From Monomorium pharaonis (Eukaryota; Arthropoda; Insecta; Hymenoptera; Formicidae): DNA of 64,000 nucleotides. The stretch covers positions 7,889,001 through 7,953,000 of the forward strand of contig NC_050475.1 in assembly GCF_013373865.1 (NCBI RefSeq), read 5' to 3'. A program made the translations under genes and the position numbers. Under the pieces are notes generated by a model, which worked only from the letters and a program-made list of their open reading frames with translations, did no database searches and was not told the DNA's origin. Shown here piece by piece: positions 35,055 through 45,519 of the stretch; positions within the stretch are counted from its first letter, which is position 1, and every line of letters begins with the position of its first letter.

Positions 35055-35217
35055 TTTTGAGGAATGCACGTCAACTTCAGCTCTAGACCGAGATTCAACT
35101 CCTTGTTTACTTGCGTTTTCAAGCCCAAAACAGCTGACAACGCTCTCTTTCAGAAAATCAATAAATCGGCCGGCCAAGACAGCTGACCGATCCAACAGGC
35201 CCAACACTGCACCCTTT
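35055..35217 (-). repeat. Gypsy-type LTR fragment 3 (minus)
   Basis: Reverse complement of fragment 2 over about 160 bp, joined to it back to back, so the two form a 350-bp inverted pair. Its 3' end (plus-strand left side) is cut. It may be the 3' LTR of the minus-strand element whose 5' LTR is at 37968-38187. Confidence 0.7.
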
Positions 35218-36374
35218 CTTCGCAATTTGTCGTCCCGACACTAAACATTGAAGACGTGATGCTCCCAGAACCACGACTCTTTTTTTTTTTTTTTTTTTTT
35301 TTTGATTACGCGGATGGGGAAAATCTTCAAAAGACATCCAGGAGCCCGGTACTCCTGGATAGTGTGGGATTCTATGCGAGTGCATTGGAACGAATCAATA
35401 ACACCCACATAGCCTACCCACTAAAAACCCCATCCAGCTTCCACTCTACCTCAGACCTAACGAAGGGACCCCCGCCATTAGCATGAGCTATTTCATTAGT
35501 AGAAGTCCCCCCAAACAGCCTTGTGGAAATAAAACTATCTTTATCCTTATATAAATAAAACTCTATCCTTAGTTCCGGATATAATCTGCATTAATGCTGC
35601 ATGTGTAGCAAAACAATTACAATTACATTATATGTATAACGCTAGATTACGTTAAATTAAATTGTACTTATTAATGCCGGCGAAAGCTAGCCATCACTTG
35701 TTCAGTTCGAGAGTGGAGAGTCGCTAATCCTCGGATAGTTACTACTATCCTCCTGCACACGGAACCACGACCCTGCTCTACCTCGAACTGCTGTCCAAGT
35801 TACCGAGCTTGCCGTTCCAGGTTCCTACATCAAGCTCCCTCTGTTTCTTCAAGAAGGACCCTCTCCAGCCGCGATGCTCCAGGAACTACGATCCTGCTCT
35901 ACCTCGAATTGTTGTCCGAGTTACCAAGCCTGCCGTTACAGGTTTCAACATCTAGCCTCAGAAATAACTTCCTTCTCGTTCTTTCTCCGGAGAATTATAG
36001 CAAGATCTCCAAGGCTTCAGAAGATTGGTCCCGCGAAGAGAAACTCCTCCTCGGCAGTGCTTCCTCTTCATTTCTTCGGACAAGAGGGGGATAATCATCG
36101 TGAACCCGTTATCCTTAAAGGACTCCTCTAGTCCCTGCCTCGCCATTCGCCCTTTGACCCATGGAAAAACCACGGCTCAAAAACCATGGGTGAGATAGTC
36201 TTCTTAAAATTAAGAAATTCTCCCGCGTAGACAAAGCAGGTCGTTCTTGAAGATCTTAACGGAACGCTTCTCAAGAGACTTCTTTACCCGACTTTCTTCC
36301 ACGACGAGAAACTCTGAAAAACCAAACAGTAAAGGCAAAAAACAAAACCAATTTTACTTAATTTTTACAGTTCT
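35218..36374. other. Non-coding TE debris with poly-T tract and a ~130-bp direct duplication
   Basis: A 23-base T run lies at 35280-35302 and may be a retroposon tail on the minus strand. Two tandem copies of a ~100-bp unit, containing CTGCTCTACCTCGAA(C/T)TG(C/T)TGTCC, lie at about 35740-35840 and 35875-35960. A TATAAATAAAAC stretch occurs near 35552. No recognisable coding region was seen. Confidence 0.5.
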
Positions 36375-36990
36375 TATTTCTAATGATCCTGAGCTCTGAT
36401 TTCCTAATTTGCCTTTTCCTTCCCCAAATTCTCCTCGTCTTGCGCACTTCCCCCTCTCTTTTTCTCGAAATTATTCTTAAATTTGGAATAAAACCTTTTC
36501 CCGTTTCCGGAATTTCCTTCCTGAATAACTCTAACAGCCTTGGCCCTTTCAATTGCCAATTTCAACGAGAAAACTCCTTCGTGTTGAAGAGTTTTCCTCA
36601 CAAAATTATTAGAAAGAGTGGACACGAACTGCGCGCAAGCATTTTTCCCGGACCGAAAAAGGACATTCAGGGTAAGCTAGACGCGAAAGCCTCTCGAAGC
36701 GTAGTCCTCCCAGTGTCTCTGCCTATGGCTAGTAAAAAGCGAATAACAATTCTGCGTAAGCAGATTTTCTCCGAAACGCACTTCCAATTTCGACTTTAAT
36801 TCCTCATAATCTAACTCCTCCAAATTTTCGAAAAATTTTAAGACCGCACACGCTTTTCCCCTCAAACTAGCGGCGCGAGCAACGGATTTCTTCGCGTCGT
36901 CCCAAAGATTCGCGCGCGTAACAAGAGAAAACCGAGAGAGGTACTCCCACAGCGGAACACTTCCGTCGAACGTCGGGCTTCAGGGCAGCG
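36375..36990 (-). pseudogene. Ty3/Gypsy-type gag remnant
   Basis: The minus strand from about 36985 reads TFDGSVPLWEYLSRF, then NLWDDAKKSVARAASLRGKA and ENLEELDYEELKSKLEVRFG, then RLAYPECPF and FVSTLSNNFVRKTLQ. This order is characteristic of the capsid part of arthropod Gypsy gag (retrotransposon gag family). It is broken by frameshifts near 36780, 36690 and 36625 and ends in a Lys/Arg-rich tail without a visible zinc knuckle. No protease, RT or integrase follows toward 35.2 kb. Upstream, two small MITEs and one hairpin separate it from the leader. Confidence 0.75.
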
Positions 36991-37010
36991 ATTGTGTAAC
37001 TTTTTCCTTA

Positions 37011-37117
37011 GGGCGGAAACGTGAAAAGTGAAAAGTTTTACGTAACTATCTCTTTCTATTGGTGTTGAATAGAAAGAGACAGTAACTTGAAACTTTTCAC
37101 TTTTCACGTTTCCGCCC
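37011..37117. mobile_element. Palindromic MITE a (107 bp)
   Basis: Inverted ends GGGCGGAAACGTGAAAAGTG (at least 30 bp) flank an almost palindromic middle (TCTCTTTCTATT/AATAGAAAGAGA). TA is present on both sides. It sits inside the gag remnant. Confidence 0.75.
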
Positions 37118-37284
37118 TAGGGGAAAAACACTATTGATACCCAGCTTCAGGCTGAAACCCGAAGGCCCACGACTTTCCTCCGCGCACGCGCCCGCGCTAT
37201 CTCCAGCGGCACTCTCCCGACGCACGCTCCGCTAGACGCGTCCTCCCCCACGGCTCTACTATTGAAAAGACTTAAGCGAGAAAC

Positions 37285-37404
37285 ACACGTTTTCTATAAG
37301 ACGTAACAGTAAGATTTCGACGCATTGGATTGGGCGACCGTAACTGGCTAAATCGAGTATGTAATTGGTCAAAACCTTACTGTTACGTCTTACGAAAAGC
37401 GTGT
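37285..37404. mobile_element. Small inverted-repeat element b (120 bp)
   Basis: The 29-bp arms at 37285-37313 and 37376-37404 share TAAGACGTAACAGTAAG perfectly and differ slightly at the outer ends. The size suggests a MITE, but its exact ends and target duplication are unclear. Confidence 0.55.
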
Positions 37405-37417
37405 GCCATAGGCCTTA

Positions 37418-37659
37418 GGGCCACCGCACAAACTCTTCCATAACGCGTTACGTTACGTTAAGTACTCCATACGAACCTAAGTTGTACTTAAAATTTAACT
37501 TAAATCAACGCACAAAGAAATCCTTAACGTAAGAACTTAAGAACTTACGTTAAGGATTTCTTTGTGCGTTGATTTAAGTTAAATTTTAAGTACAACTTAG
37601 GTTCGTATGGAGTACTTAACGTAACGTAACGCGTTATGGAAGAGTTTGTGCGGTGGCCC
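37418..37659. mobile_element. PIF/Harbinger-type palindromic MITE c (242 bp)
   Basis: A near-perfect palindrome with arms of about 117 bp beginning GGGCCACCGCACAAACTC. TTA lies on both sides (37415-37417 and 37660-37662). A 3-bp TWA duplication with G-rich ends is the PIF/Harbinger signature. The high arm identity suggests recent insertion or strong gene conversion. It splits the Gypsy leader/gag. Confidence 0.85.
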
Positions 37660-37662
37660 TTA

Positions 37663-37946
37663 GCTGTAGCCGGCGGAGCTCCTCTTCGTGACGATGCAAC
37701 GTCGCAGTAAACTCTTCTTTCCTCCGTGCCTGGCTCTCGCGCAACAACCGCATCTCCTCCAAGAAAGCCTTCAGCGTCGCCGACTCCTGCTCCGAGCCCC
37801 GAGTGTCCGTGCTTTGCAGCAGCTAGAACATGAGAACTAGTCACAACAGGAGAACGGGGAGTGATCATATTCCTTTCCTCACACACTTTCACCCCCACGC
37901 ACAAGTCACTAAAAATCGCGCGCGTTTCGCAGGATACGACGAATGG
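37663..37946 (-). pseudogene. Gypsy leader and gag 5' fragment
   Basis: Downstream of the primer site on the minus strand, one frame reads LLQSTDTRGSEQESATLKAF and continues into a Glu/Arg-rich coiled-coil-like stretch, plausible for the gag N-terminus. It stops where MITE c is inserted. Other frames are also open but lack this pattern. Confidence 0.45.
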
Positions 37947-37964
37947 ATCCCGGACAAGCCCCCA
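37947..37964 (-). promoter_or_regulatory. tRNA-Pro-like primer binding site
   Basis: The minus strand reads TGGGGGCTTGTCCGGGAT, three bases after the LTR end TGTAACA. This is complementary to a tRNA-Pro 3' end at 17 of 18 bases as recalled. It fixes the orientation of the element as minus and identifies 37968-38187 as its 5' LTR. Confidence 0.75.
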
Positions 37965-37967
37965 AAA

Positions 37968-38187
37968 TGTTACACGCGCGCCGCGGAAAGGAATAAGACA
38001 CACTTTTACTCGAAACGTACAGGTTTATTCGAAGTAAAGGAATGCACGTCAACCTCAGCGCTAGACCGAGATTCAACTCCTTGTTTTCTTGCGTTGTCAA
38101 GCCCAAAAAAACAGCTGACAACACTTTTCCCCAGAAAATCAATAAATCAATCAGCCAGAACAGCTGACCGATCCAACAAGCGCAATA
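37968..38187 (-). repeat. Gypsy-type 5' LTR (copy 4, minus)
   Basis: On the minus strand it runs from about ATTGCGCTTGTTGGATCGG to GCGTGTAACA. It is the most complete of the four LTR copies. It contains the GCTGACAAC/GTTGTCAGC blocks and an AATAAACCTGTACGTTTCGAG region resembling a polyadenylation/R region. Confidence 0.78.
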
Positions 38188-38189
38188 TA

Positions 38190-38720
38190 TTTAGTATTGT
38201 TAAACACAAATTCCAGGGCATGTGATATGAGGCCAAGAGAAGTAGCAGTCCCTTATGTATGACTTTCCTGAATTTGTAAACCTAAAAATTATAAATGAAT
38301 TATTAATAAACATTTTACATAAGTGTGTGTGTGTGTGTGTGTCAATAAGTTTTTATGATAAATATAAAATTTAGTTAAAAGTAAAATTTATTTAATAAAT
38401 GATAAGATAAAATGAACGGTTTATTTTTTTTGCAATGTGTTGAATCTTATCTAAAACAATTACAACAAAGTATATAGATTATGTCACAGCTGGTCTACCG
38501 ATAACATGATCACAGGCTACAATATCGGAGATATATTTATATGAATGCCCAAGAATTATTTGTAACGATTAACAATTTTTCATAATAAAATTTCTTACTG
38601 TTTTTCTTTAAAATTCAAATAATAAGTATGAAAATAATAATATGATAGTCTCATCAAACAGCTTGTTCTTTCTTAAATCTTTTGCAAAGATTATCTCACA
38701 ACAAGTTAGAACATATAATA
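38190..38720 (+). repeat. Unclassified dispersed repeat, copy 3
   Basis: Shares TATGACTTTCCTGAATTTG, a (TG)n stretch (38325-38342) and GCTTGTTCTTTCTTAAATC with 34040-34560. The (GT)n run equals a TGTGTATC run in the other copy, a difference due to microsatellite growth. Confidence 0.6.
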
Positions 38721-39144
38721 CAAATACTTTCTGACAAAAAATAAACCGTTCATTCTATCCTATCATTTTTGGAAAGGAAATTACGTTGATTCATACCTTG
38801 AAGGTCCACATATTGTCGAGCACTCTGTAAATTCCGAGCTTTAAGAATAATTACATCTTTCTCCTTACCATTCACTCTTTTCTTTCATCTATTCTTCTAT
38901 TACTTAAATTTGAAATAAAGTGTTTCTTCCTCTCTTTAAATATAACTACAAATAAAACATAATAAAGTATTAATTTTGTCTCAGAATACTTATTCCATAC
39001 AAAAAATGAAAATTTTGTGTAACTTATCTGATTATACAACGCAGTGTTATACTAATCTTCAAATTAGGCACAGCCGTATTTCCCTCCACGATGTAATTAA
39101 CGATGTAATATGCGAATTATTCATAAAACTAAAATCACCATTAA
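38721..39144. other. AT-rich, nothing recognised
   Basis: No gene, RNA or repeat match was recognised. Confidence 0.4.
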
Positions 39145-39540
39145 CCTCGCGCACGTCAACACGTCACTAACCTTGAACTGTCACATCATCGCCGTGAAAA
39201 CTGGCCGCGAATTAATCATTACCTCGATACGCGGACTCGACCGCCAATCATGATACGTAACTTCTCGTTCTGTTCTTCCGCGGACACGAACACTTCTTGT
39301 CAATTCTCGTGTCCGTTACGTTCGTAAGCCATTTATCGCACGAAAAGCAAAAGTATAAATCCCCACCATCTGTCCCAGGCGATGATGGCGATAATGACAA
39401 TAACGACGTTTCTTAAAAATATTTTACTCTTGATGCGAAACTTTAAATCGCGATATCTTTGCTCGTAAGTCACGTAGTGGAAAAATAAAAACACTTTTGT
39501 TGTACAAATCGGATCCAAGCTATCCATTAAGCCCATTTAA
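39145..39540 (+). repeat. Dispersed repeat E, copy 1
   Basis: The block with GAACTGTCACATCATCGCCG (about 39174) and the later TATCTTTGCTCGTAAGTCACG (about 39453) recur in the same order at 47105-47545. The family is unknown and neither copy has a long frame. Confidence 0.65.
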
Positions 39541-41404
39541 AAATTAATCGATTCAGCCGTTATTGAGATCCGATAATCTACGGAATCTCGCAAACGACGC
39601 CTCGCGTAAATGAGGCACAGCAGTGCGCGTACACTTGGCATGAGGCACTACTGTGCCTCTGGATATGCCTGGATTGTAAGTTAATATTAATAATAACTTA
39701 CAAAATTACTTACAATTTTTACAGCAACGTCTTTCTTATCCTTGCAAATTACAATCTTTAAAGTTTGCGATGTTTTTAAGTTTATAAATTCTGAAATAAT
39801 AAAACACATTGATAATTAATCATTGAGTAAGTGCCTTTGGATATAATACAATTACATATAACATATTACATTAAAATAAGCCTAATTTTTAAAATAAAAA
39901 TTAATTCTGTGTTGAAAAACCGCGCGCTAGCGAACGTATAGAAGGCGTGAATGCGAATCGCTCGAGCCACATCAATAGTCACGTCGTCCATGCGGCGTGT
40001 TTGTCGTCCTCGCGACGCCTGGCTCGCGCTTGCATCGCTTGAAGGACGATCGGCGTTTTCCGGGCGAGGACGATCATCATATCTCTACGGGCCCTTTTGA
40101 TCGAAAAGAAGAAGAGGTGTGCAGTCGCGTTTAAAGAACTCTCTTTTCTCTTTCTATTGTTCTAAGAGAGTTAAATTATCACTTCTGTTAATACCATGAG
40201 TTATCGTGCTTCTACCAAGGGAATTTCATTCCTGGATCTAAGTCCCACCGCAACTCGATTAATAAATCTCGTGACGAAGCTATAGTAGTTTCTAAATCGA
40301 GCCGATCAAAGAAATTAATGAAAGCATCTATCACCGCCATTGGGGCACATTCAATTGATAACGCATAAGCGTTAAGTCTCTGAATTCTTGAGAGTTTTAG
40401 GGGCTTGGTAGCCATTGGGGCTTGCACTGATCGTGATCTTGTAACGAATTACAATTTTTTACTTTTAGTCACTGTTTATGTATTTCTATTTTTTGATATA
40501 TTGTTATTGAAACATACCTATATTACTTTATTGTAAAATCATTTAAAAAGAAAAATATTTACCTAAAATTACATAAAAATATTAATAATTTTACTAGAGA
40601 TTTCCGGGTGTTTTTGATCGAAAACCAGAGCAATGTACACCGCCATTTGGCGAAAAGTAAAAGAAATAATTTCTGAAATGGAAAATAATATAACAACCAT
40701 CACTAGCGATTATGAAAGGTCACAGATAAACAGCGCAAAGGAATTTTCCTGCAGCAAGAATCGCGGGCTGTCTCTTTCATTTTAAACAAATAATTATTTT
40801 TTCTGTACAATGAAAATATTAGACGTTCAAATAATAATAATGTAGTCGATGGAGAAAACATTGAACTGAACAACAATGAAAATAATGATGTAGATTACGT
40901 AACATATACGTAGCATTTATCCGAATAACTATGCAAAATATTTAAATAGCCTATCTTTATTCCGGCAAATCTTTGAATGAAGACGGGCCTACAACTCAGA
41001 ATCCCACAGTCCTTGGAATCTGGATTAAACGGTGGAGTTTGCGCCCTCTCCTTCTCCGCCCTGAATACTCAAAGAGATGAAACAAATCAACAACTGAACG
41101 TCTCAAAGTAAGAATAAAGCAAACACAATGAGTAATTATGAGAGATAAAGATTGAGTTCAGAAAAGAAAAGTTGAATCACACGCAAGCAATGAAAGAGAA
41201 AAATTACAATGCGATCCATGCAAACGATGATATATCGTACTGACCGCATTGATAAAAAGATAGCTTTCTTTGTATTTAATACATAGTCGTAATTTCTTTA
41301 AAATTTATAGCTAGTATACCACGCGTATAATGAAAATATTATAGATAACGATAATTACAATAAACATGCATGTAACAATGAACAAAACGAGATATCAACT
41401 TTAC
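39541..41404. other. Mostly unrecognised sequence
   Basis: A GAGGCACAGCAGTG hairpin pairs 39612-39625 with 39646-39659 at 13 of 14 bases. A GC-rich island lies at 39925-40110. A 71-codon minus frame (40212-40427) contains a segment (SRDLLIELRWDLDPG) weakly like a BEL/Pao gag, but this is too little for a call. The rest is AT-rich and could be intron or flank of the minus-strand gene to its right. Confidence 0.4.
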
Positions 41405-42857
41405 CTGTCCACCATAGAAGCACTGGGATTCCTGCTGTGACATTTGATGATAAAATCTCTAAAAAATAATAGAAACAAAAAATACAATGTGAATACGTTA
41501 TGCTATGTGACGTAAGATGTACAAATATTGCTATATTAACCAATAACATAAAGTTATTTACGCCAAAATAAAGCAATTAAGGCATCATCTTCTTTTGAAA
41601 TAACGCAAAGTGACGAAAGTATGTGTCAAAAATGTCGTGCTTGTAATCTTTTCATTTCAGGTGTTAAAAGTATAAAAGTAGAAATATGCCGATAGTATAT
41701 GTCGTTTATTGACTATAGAAACGTTTGTACATTTTCGTCATACTTGTTGAAAACTTTTAACAAGTTTTTTTTCCTGACATGATTAAATGTAAAGTGAACG
41801 ATGGAGTATAACGAAAAAAACATTGAAATAATTAGAAAAAAGGTAAGACGAGGTCTAAATCTCTTTAACGCACGGCAAAATGTGTCATGGCCATCGCCTA
41901 TTCTCACTTTCTACTTCTCCAAGTTATTTTTCACGTTCTTAGTCGCGATTTTGTAACATTTGTGGCCATGTCATTTCAATGAGGCATATACAAAAATATA
42001 TTTTCCACGAGCGAATATTTGCACTGAAGCGCAGGGTAAAAATAATATCGATTCGAAACCAACTCACAAGACAGGACGATACCTTTTCCTTGAATAATAA
42101 AGAAAGAAACATATTAAAAAAATGCGAACACGCACATTGGAGAACATCAAATTGCATATTGAAGAGTTATTTATCGATAAAAAATCAAAGCATAATAGAG
42201 AAAGAAGGGAGAAAAAAAGAGAAAAATTTCATACTCTCTACAAAGTGCTGCGAAAGTTGAAGGGGGTAGGGGATAGCTGTTGAGTAGTCATGTTAGACAG
42301 AGTCATCATCATATTCTCTTAAAATTTAGACAATATAGCATCGAGATTTTGATTCCGCTTACCTATGATCCACAAGGCCAGAACTGGAATTTCTACTGTG
42401 ACACCTTATGACGGTATCGTGAGTCAGTCTACCGGTGGTCACCTGCAGCGGATCCGCATTATCGTCGGTGCCAGTGCCGGCGCTTTCCGCATAGAGGCCC
42501 GTCATCGCGTACATACTTTCGTTACGTCGGTGACCGGCATGATAATTACTGCCAGACTCGGACCTCTTGTGACCGAAACCGCCGCTACTCTCGTTTCTCT
42601 TGTGGCCACTCTCGGATCGTTTGTGGCCAAAGGCACTGGATATACTCTCGGCACGTTTGTGACCGCTCTCAAGTCGCTTATAACCGACGAAACCACCCCC
42701 CGATTCGGTACGTTTGTTTGCAAACATGCTCGAGCTGGAGCCGTTTCTCTTGTGCCCACTGGTAGACGCCATTTCTCTCTCATATACGTCTTGTTCTTAT
42801 TTCGTCTCCCTCTTACGTTGCTTCGAATATTACGAGTTTACCGCTGACATTGTTATA
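41405..42857 (-). CDS. Host-like gene, two exons with GHKRxES repeats
   Basis: Exon 1 has an acceptor-like TTGTTACAG just above 42857, an in-frame stop upstream of the ATG at 42770-42772, and an open frame of 410 nt to a CATAG|GTAAGC donor (42363/42362). The protein start MASTSGHKRNGSSSS continues into about seven copies of GHKR(S/N/A)ES-like motifs, then a segment ending RCHSRNSSSGLVDHR. A 54-nt exon (41458-41405; TTTTTAG acceptor, CAG|GTAAAG donor) continues in the same phase and encodes a second version of that segment, KCHSRNPSASMVDR. The Ser/Arg/His-rich, low-complexity product is probably intrinsically disordered, with RxxS-type phosphorylation potential. Further exons must lie outside or be unrecognised. 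I cannot name the gene. The plus-strand frame across this region is an antisense shadow. Confidence 0.62.
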
Positions 42858-43687
42858 GCTGTAACAAAAATTATTTATAATATTTAATCGCGTGATAACG
42901 GTAGGGCGATCAATGATCTTGTCTCACAAGTCTTTTCTGCTCTATTTTGGTCGATATGTTCCTGGAGGAAGACTGGCGCAAAGAGGCGATAATGTAAAAG
43001 ATGGCACGAGTGGACTTTATAAAGATATACAATCAAATTACGATATCTCAAGATTTCAAAGATTCAATGAACCCCGTTTCGCAAAGTTCAGGGCCGTTCA
43101 GCAACAGTGCGAATGGTGCTCTCTTACCAGGAAATCATTTTTATAGCGAAGATAACTAGAGAATAACTGTATTTGTTATGACTACACGCAATATACATAT
43201 ATTGCGTCGGATCAACAAAAAGCGATCCACCAAATCACTCGACGTAATTCGAATTTTTCCGGATACTATTTGGACCCAGTGTATGTTGCATCTAACACTC
43301 AGTTTCAGTAAAACAAACCTTGATTGATATTTCATAAACTTTATTATACATAAATCATCCTGTTCTTCTTCATCGCTCGTGAAAATAAAATTGATAAGAA
43401 AATAAGTTTCAATCAGATCGTATAAATTGTAGAAAATGTTTTTTTTCTCCGAGATAATATAAGCGCTGATGCTGGACCAGGTAATACATTCTAGACCATA
43501 AGATCGACAATAGAATTTAATCAATAAAATATAAAGTTATGCATTATTTTAAATGAGTTTAAAGTTTGCATCATTGCAGCGTAACAAAATTTTTAAAAAA
43601 TAAAAACTATAGGCAATTAAAACTATACAAAATACATTTATACAATTCTTAGCATTATTTTGATTAGCACGAAGCTTGGTTATGTTA
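42858..43687. other. No gene recognised
   Basis: Possible 5' flank or first intron of the minus-strand gene. Open frames of 84 and 122 codons have no recognisable domain. Confidence 0.4.
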
Positions 43688-43956
43688 AGGGCCATCTACA
43701 ATGGAGAGTTGTAGGCCATAGCAGTAGTCGTAGACAATATTTTCATTACGTACTGTTTTACTGATTACGGCCTACAACAGACATTGAGCCAATTCAGTGG
43801 ATGCTTACGATGAGCGTTTAGGTGTTCGGGGTTAGTTTTTAGTCACCTCTCTATGATAGCCGGCTTGTATATTATTGTTACGTCGTTTATATTATTGACA
43901 GCATGGTCGTAGATTTAGCGTTGTTACGACTAAAACACTCTATTGTAGATGGCCCT
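43688..43956. mobile_element. PIF/Harbinger-type MITE d (269 bp)
   Basis: Inverted ends AGGGCCATCTACAATGGAGA / ...CTCTATTGTAGATGGCCCT, with TTA on both sides (43685-43687 and 43957-43959). It is not a simple palindrome inside. It has the same target duplication class as MITE c and similar GGGCC ends, but a different arm sequence. Confidence 0.8.
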
Positions 43957-44925
43957 TTACATCCTGGCGAAAATTTCGCCGTCCGTTACATCGAGCGCGG
44001 CAACGGCAGCGTGCGCCTTGCTGTGCATGGCGATCACGAGGCGAAGCGATGGCTCGTGATCGCTTCGTGCATGCATGGCTCTAAAATCTATTAACGTGTT
44101 AATAATTAGAGAACGGATAGACTAATCGCGGAGGCACGCGAGGGAGGCAATCCTCCCTTAGAAAAAAACCTCCGGACGCCCCGTCCTAAACTACGCAAGA
44201 ATATAGATATTAATTGACTGATTAGCTGCAAATGCTAATTAGCCAATTGAGAGTGCAAGCGCAAGGCTACCGACGCGCCAGCGCATGTGCCCAGCCGCGC
44301 GAAAAGTAAAAAGGGTACTTGGCCCTTCCTAATGCACAAAAACGCACCAAACAGTCAAGATCACGCGGCTACGCACGCTCCGCCGTCGTGAAGGCGGAAA
44401 TACATATCTCAAAACCTATGAGAAAAAAAGGCAATTAGGAATGCGTACAATTAAGAGCTATTAGAGGTAGATTCGCCGCGCGCGAGTGAAAATTTCGAAT
44501 AGATTCTTAAGAATCTACCTAGGAAGCGCAACATCGGAGTCAAAAGAATGCCACCAGCTTTGCTTCTCCCGGTGCCTCGGGGGCCTTTTGCCACGGATCC
44601 ATCGGCCTCTTTTTCTTCTTCTTCTTCTTCTTCTTCTTTACCCTTTGGATTTCTGTCCCAACGGGACACAGTACCCGAGTTACTAAGCTTGTAAGACAAT
44701 GACCGTTGGGGTTGGTCACGTCTTGAATACTTAAGTCTTCTCTTCTTTGGATATTTTTTTTGATTCAGAGTCCTCTCTCCTCCGTTGGCGAATGCTGTAT
44801 CGCGGGTGCGGCGGAGATCGATGGCTCTGGAGATCTCTTTGTAATTTTTGAAAAGTCTCGACGGAGAACCTTCCCGAAGGTCGCAGAGTGAGCGGACATC
44901 GAGGGAGTAACGGAGACCCTTTTCG
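43957..44925. other. GC-richer TE-like sequence with a TTC microsatellite
   Basis: Contains an ATCACGAG/CTCGTGAT inverted pair near 44030-44060 and a (TTC)n run at 44612-44638. No assignable gene was found. GC-rich blocks resembling LTR U3 sequence (44100-44400) have no second copy that I could match. Confidence 0.4.
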
Positions 44926-45107
44926 AGCGGGGGTCCGCAGGTAATACCACCCTTATTTTGCCAATTTGTATCGTACGAAGATTCCGATACTGTCGCCGAA
45001 TCACGCTTTCAGGATCCAGTGAAGGCGCGCGAGACCGGTGTTCCGACGGGGCGACTTCGAAGCCGATCCCGCACAACTTCCGGCGGAGATCGCGACAGCT
45101 TGCCATC
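44926..45107 (+). repeat. Dispersed repeat F, copy 1
   Basis: Contains GGTCCGCAGGTAATACC, a CTGCCGAATC-like block, GGTGTTCCGACGGGGC and GCGGAGATCG in this order. The same order occurs at 46376-46560 in direct orientation, 1.45 kb away. It is open in several frames, but the shared feature is nucleotide similarity rather than a clear protein. Confidence 0.7.
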
Positions 45108-45519
45108 AGTAAACGCCCTCATCGAGGATGAAGTAACGTTTACACACAATTTATACCACGATGTCGTGACAAATACATATAGATTATATTGTGCCAACAG
45201 TAACAGTGTTATTATGAACTGTTCTATATGTAAAGACTTTAAATATGTTCCTTTTACTGTAACATTTCACTTCATCCTTATGTATAACTGTCCAATGTAT
45301 GGATTGCAATTCTGCAATGAGACTGAAGTCTACACTTTTTCAACGTCAATATTTTATGCGTTTCAGGTAATTCTTATTTAGTTAATTGAAGTTTTAATTG
45401 ATAAAGAAAAATTACAGGTTCTTTTAATGATGTTTTGTTACGATAGATGCAGATGAACATATCAAGTGCTCTGACCAGCAACTGGGATCAGCGACAGCAT
45501 CAGATATCTTATAAAAATA
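45108..45519 (+). other. Possible exons next to repeat F
   Basis: A plus frame continues from repeat F to 45366, where TTTCAG|GTAATT could be a donor. A GATAG|ATGCAG at 45446/45447 could be an acceptor for a second exon that ends at the ACCAAAG|GTAAGA donor (about 45557). No domain was recognised. This may be the 5' part of the zinc-finger sequence that follows. Confidence 0.3.

Noticed and set aside
40212..40427. 71-codon minus frame as BEL/Pao gag
   Set aside because: The similarity is too short and weak, and there is no LTR, primer site or pol nearby.
42365..42847. 160-codon plus frame
   Set aside because: It is antisense to the GHKRxES exon, which has better splice signals, start context and repeat structure.
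43903..44094. 63-codon frame starting MVVDLALLRL
   Set aside because: It begins inside the right arm of a TTA-flanked MITE.
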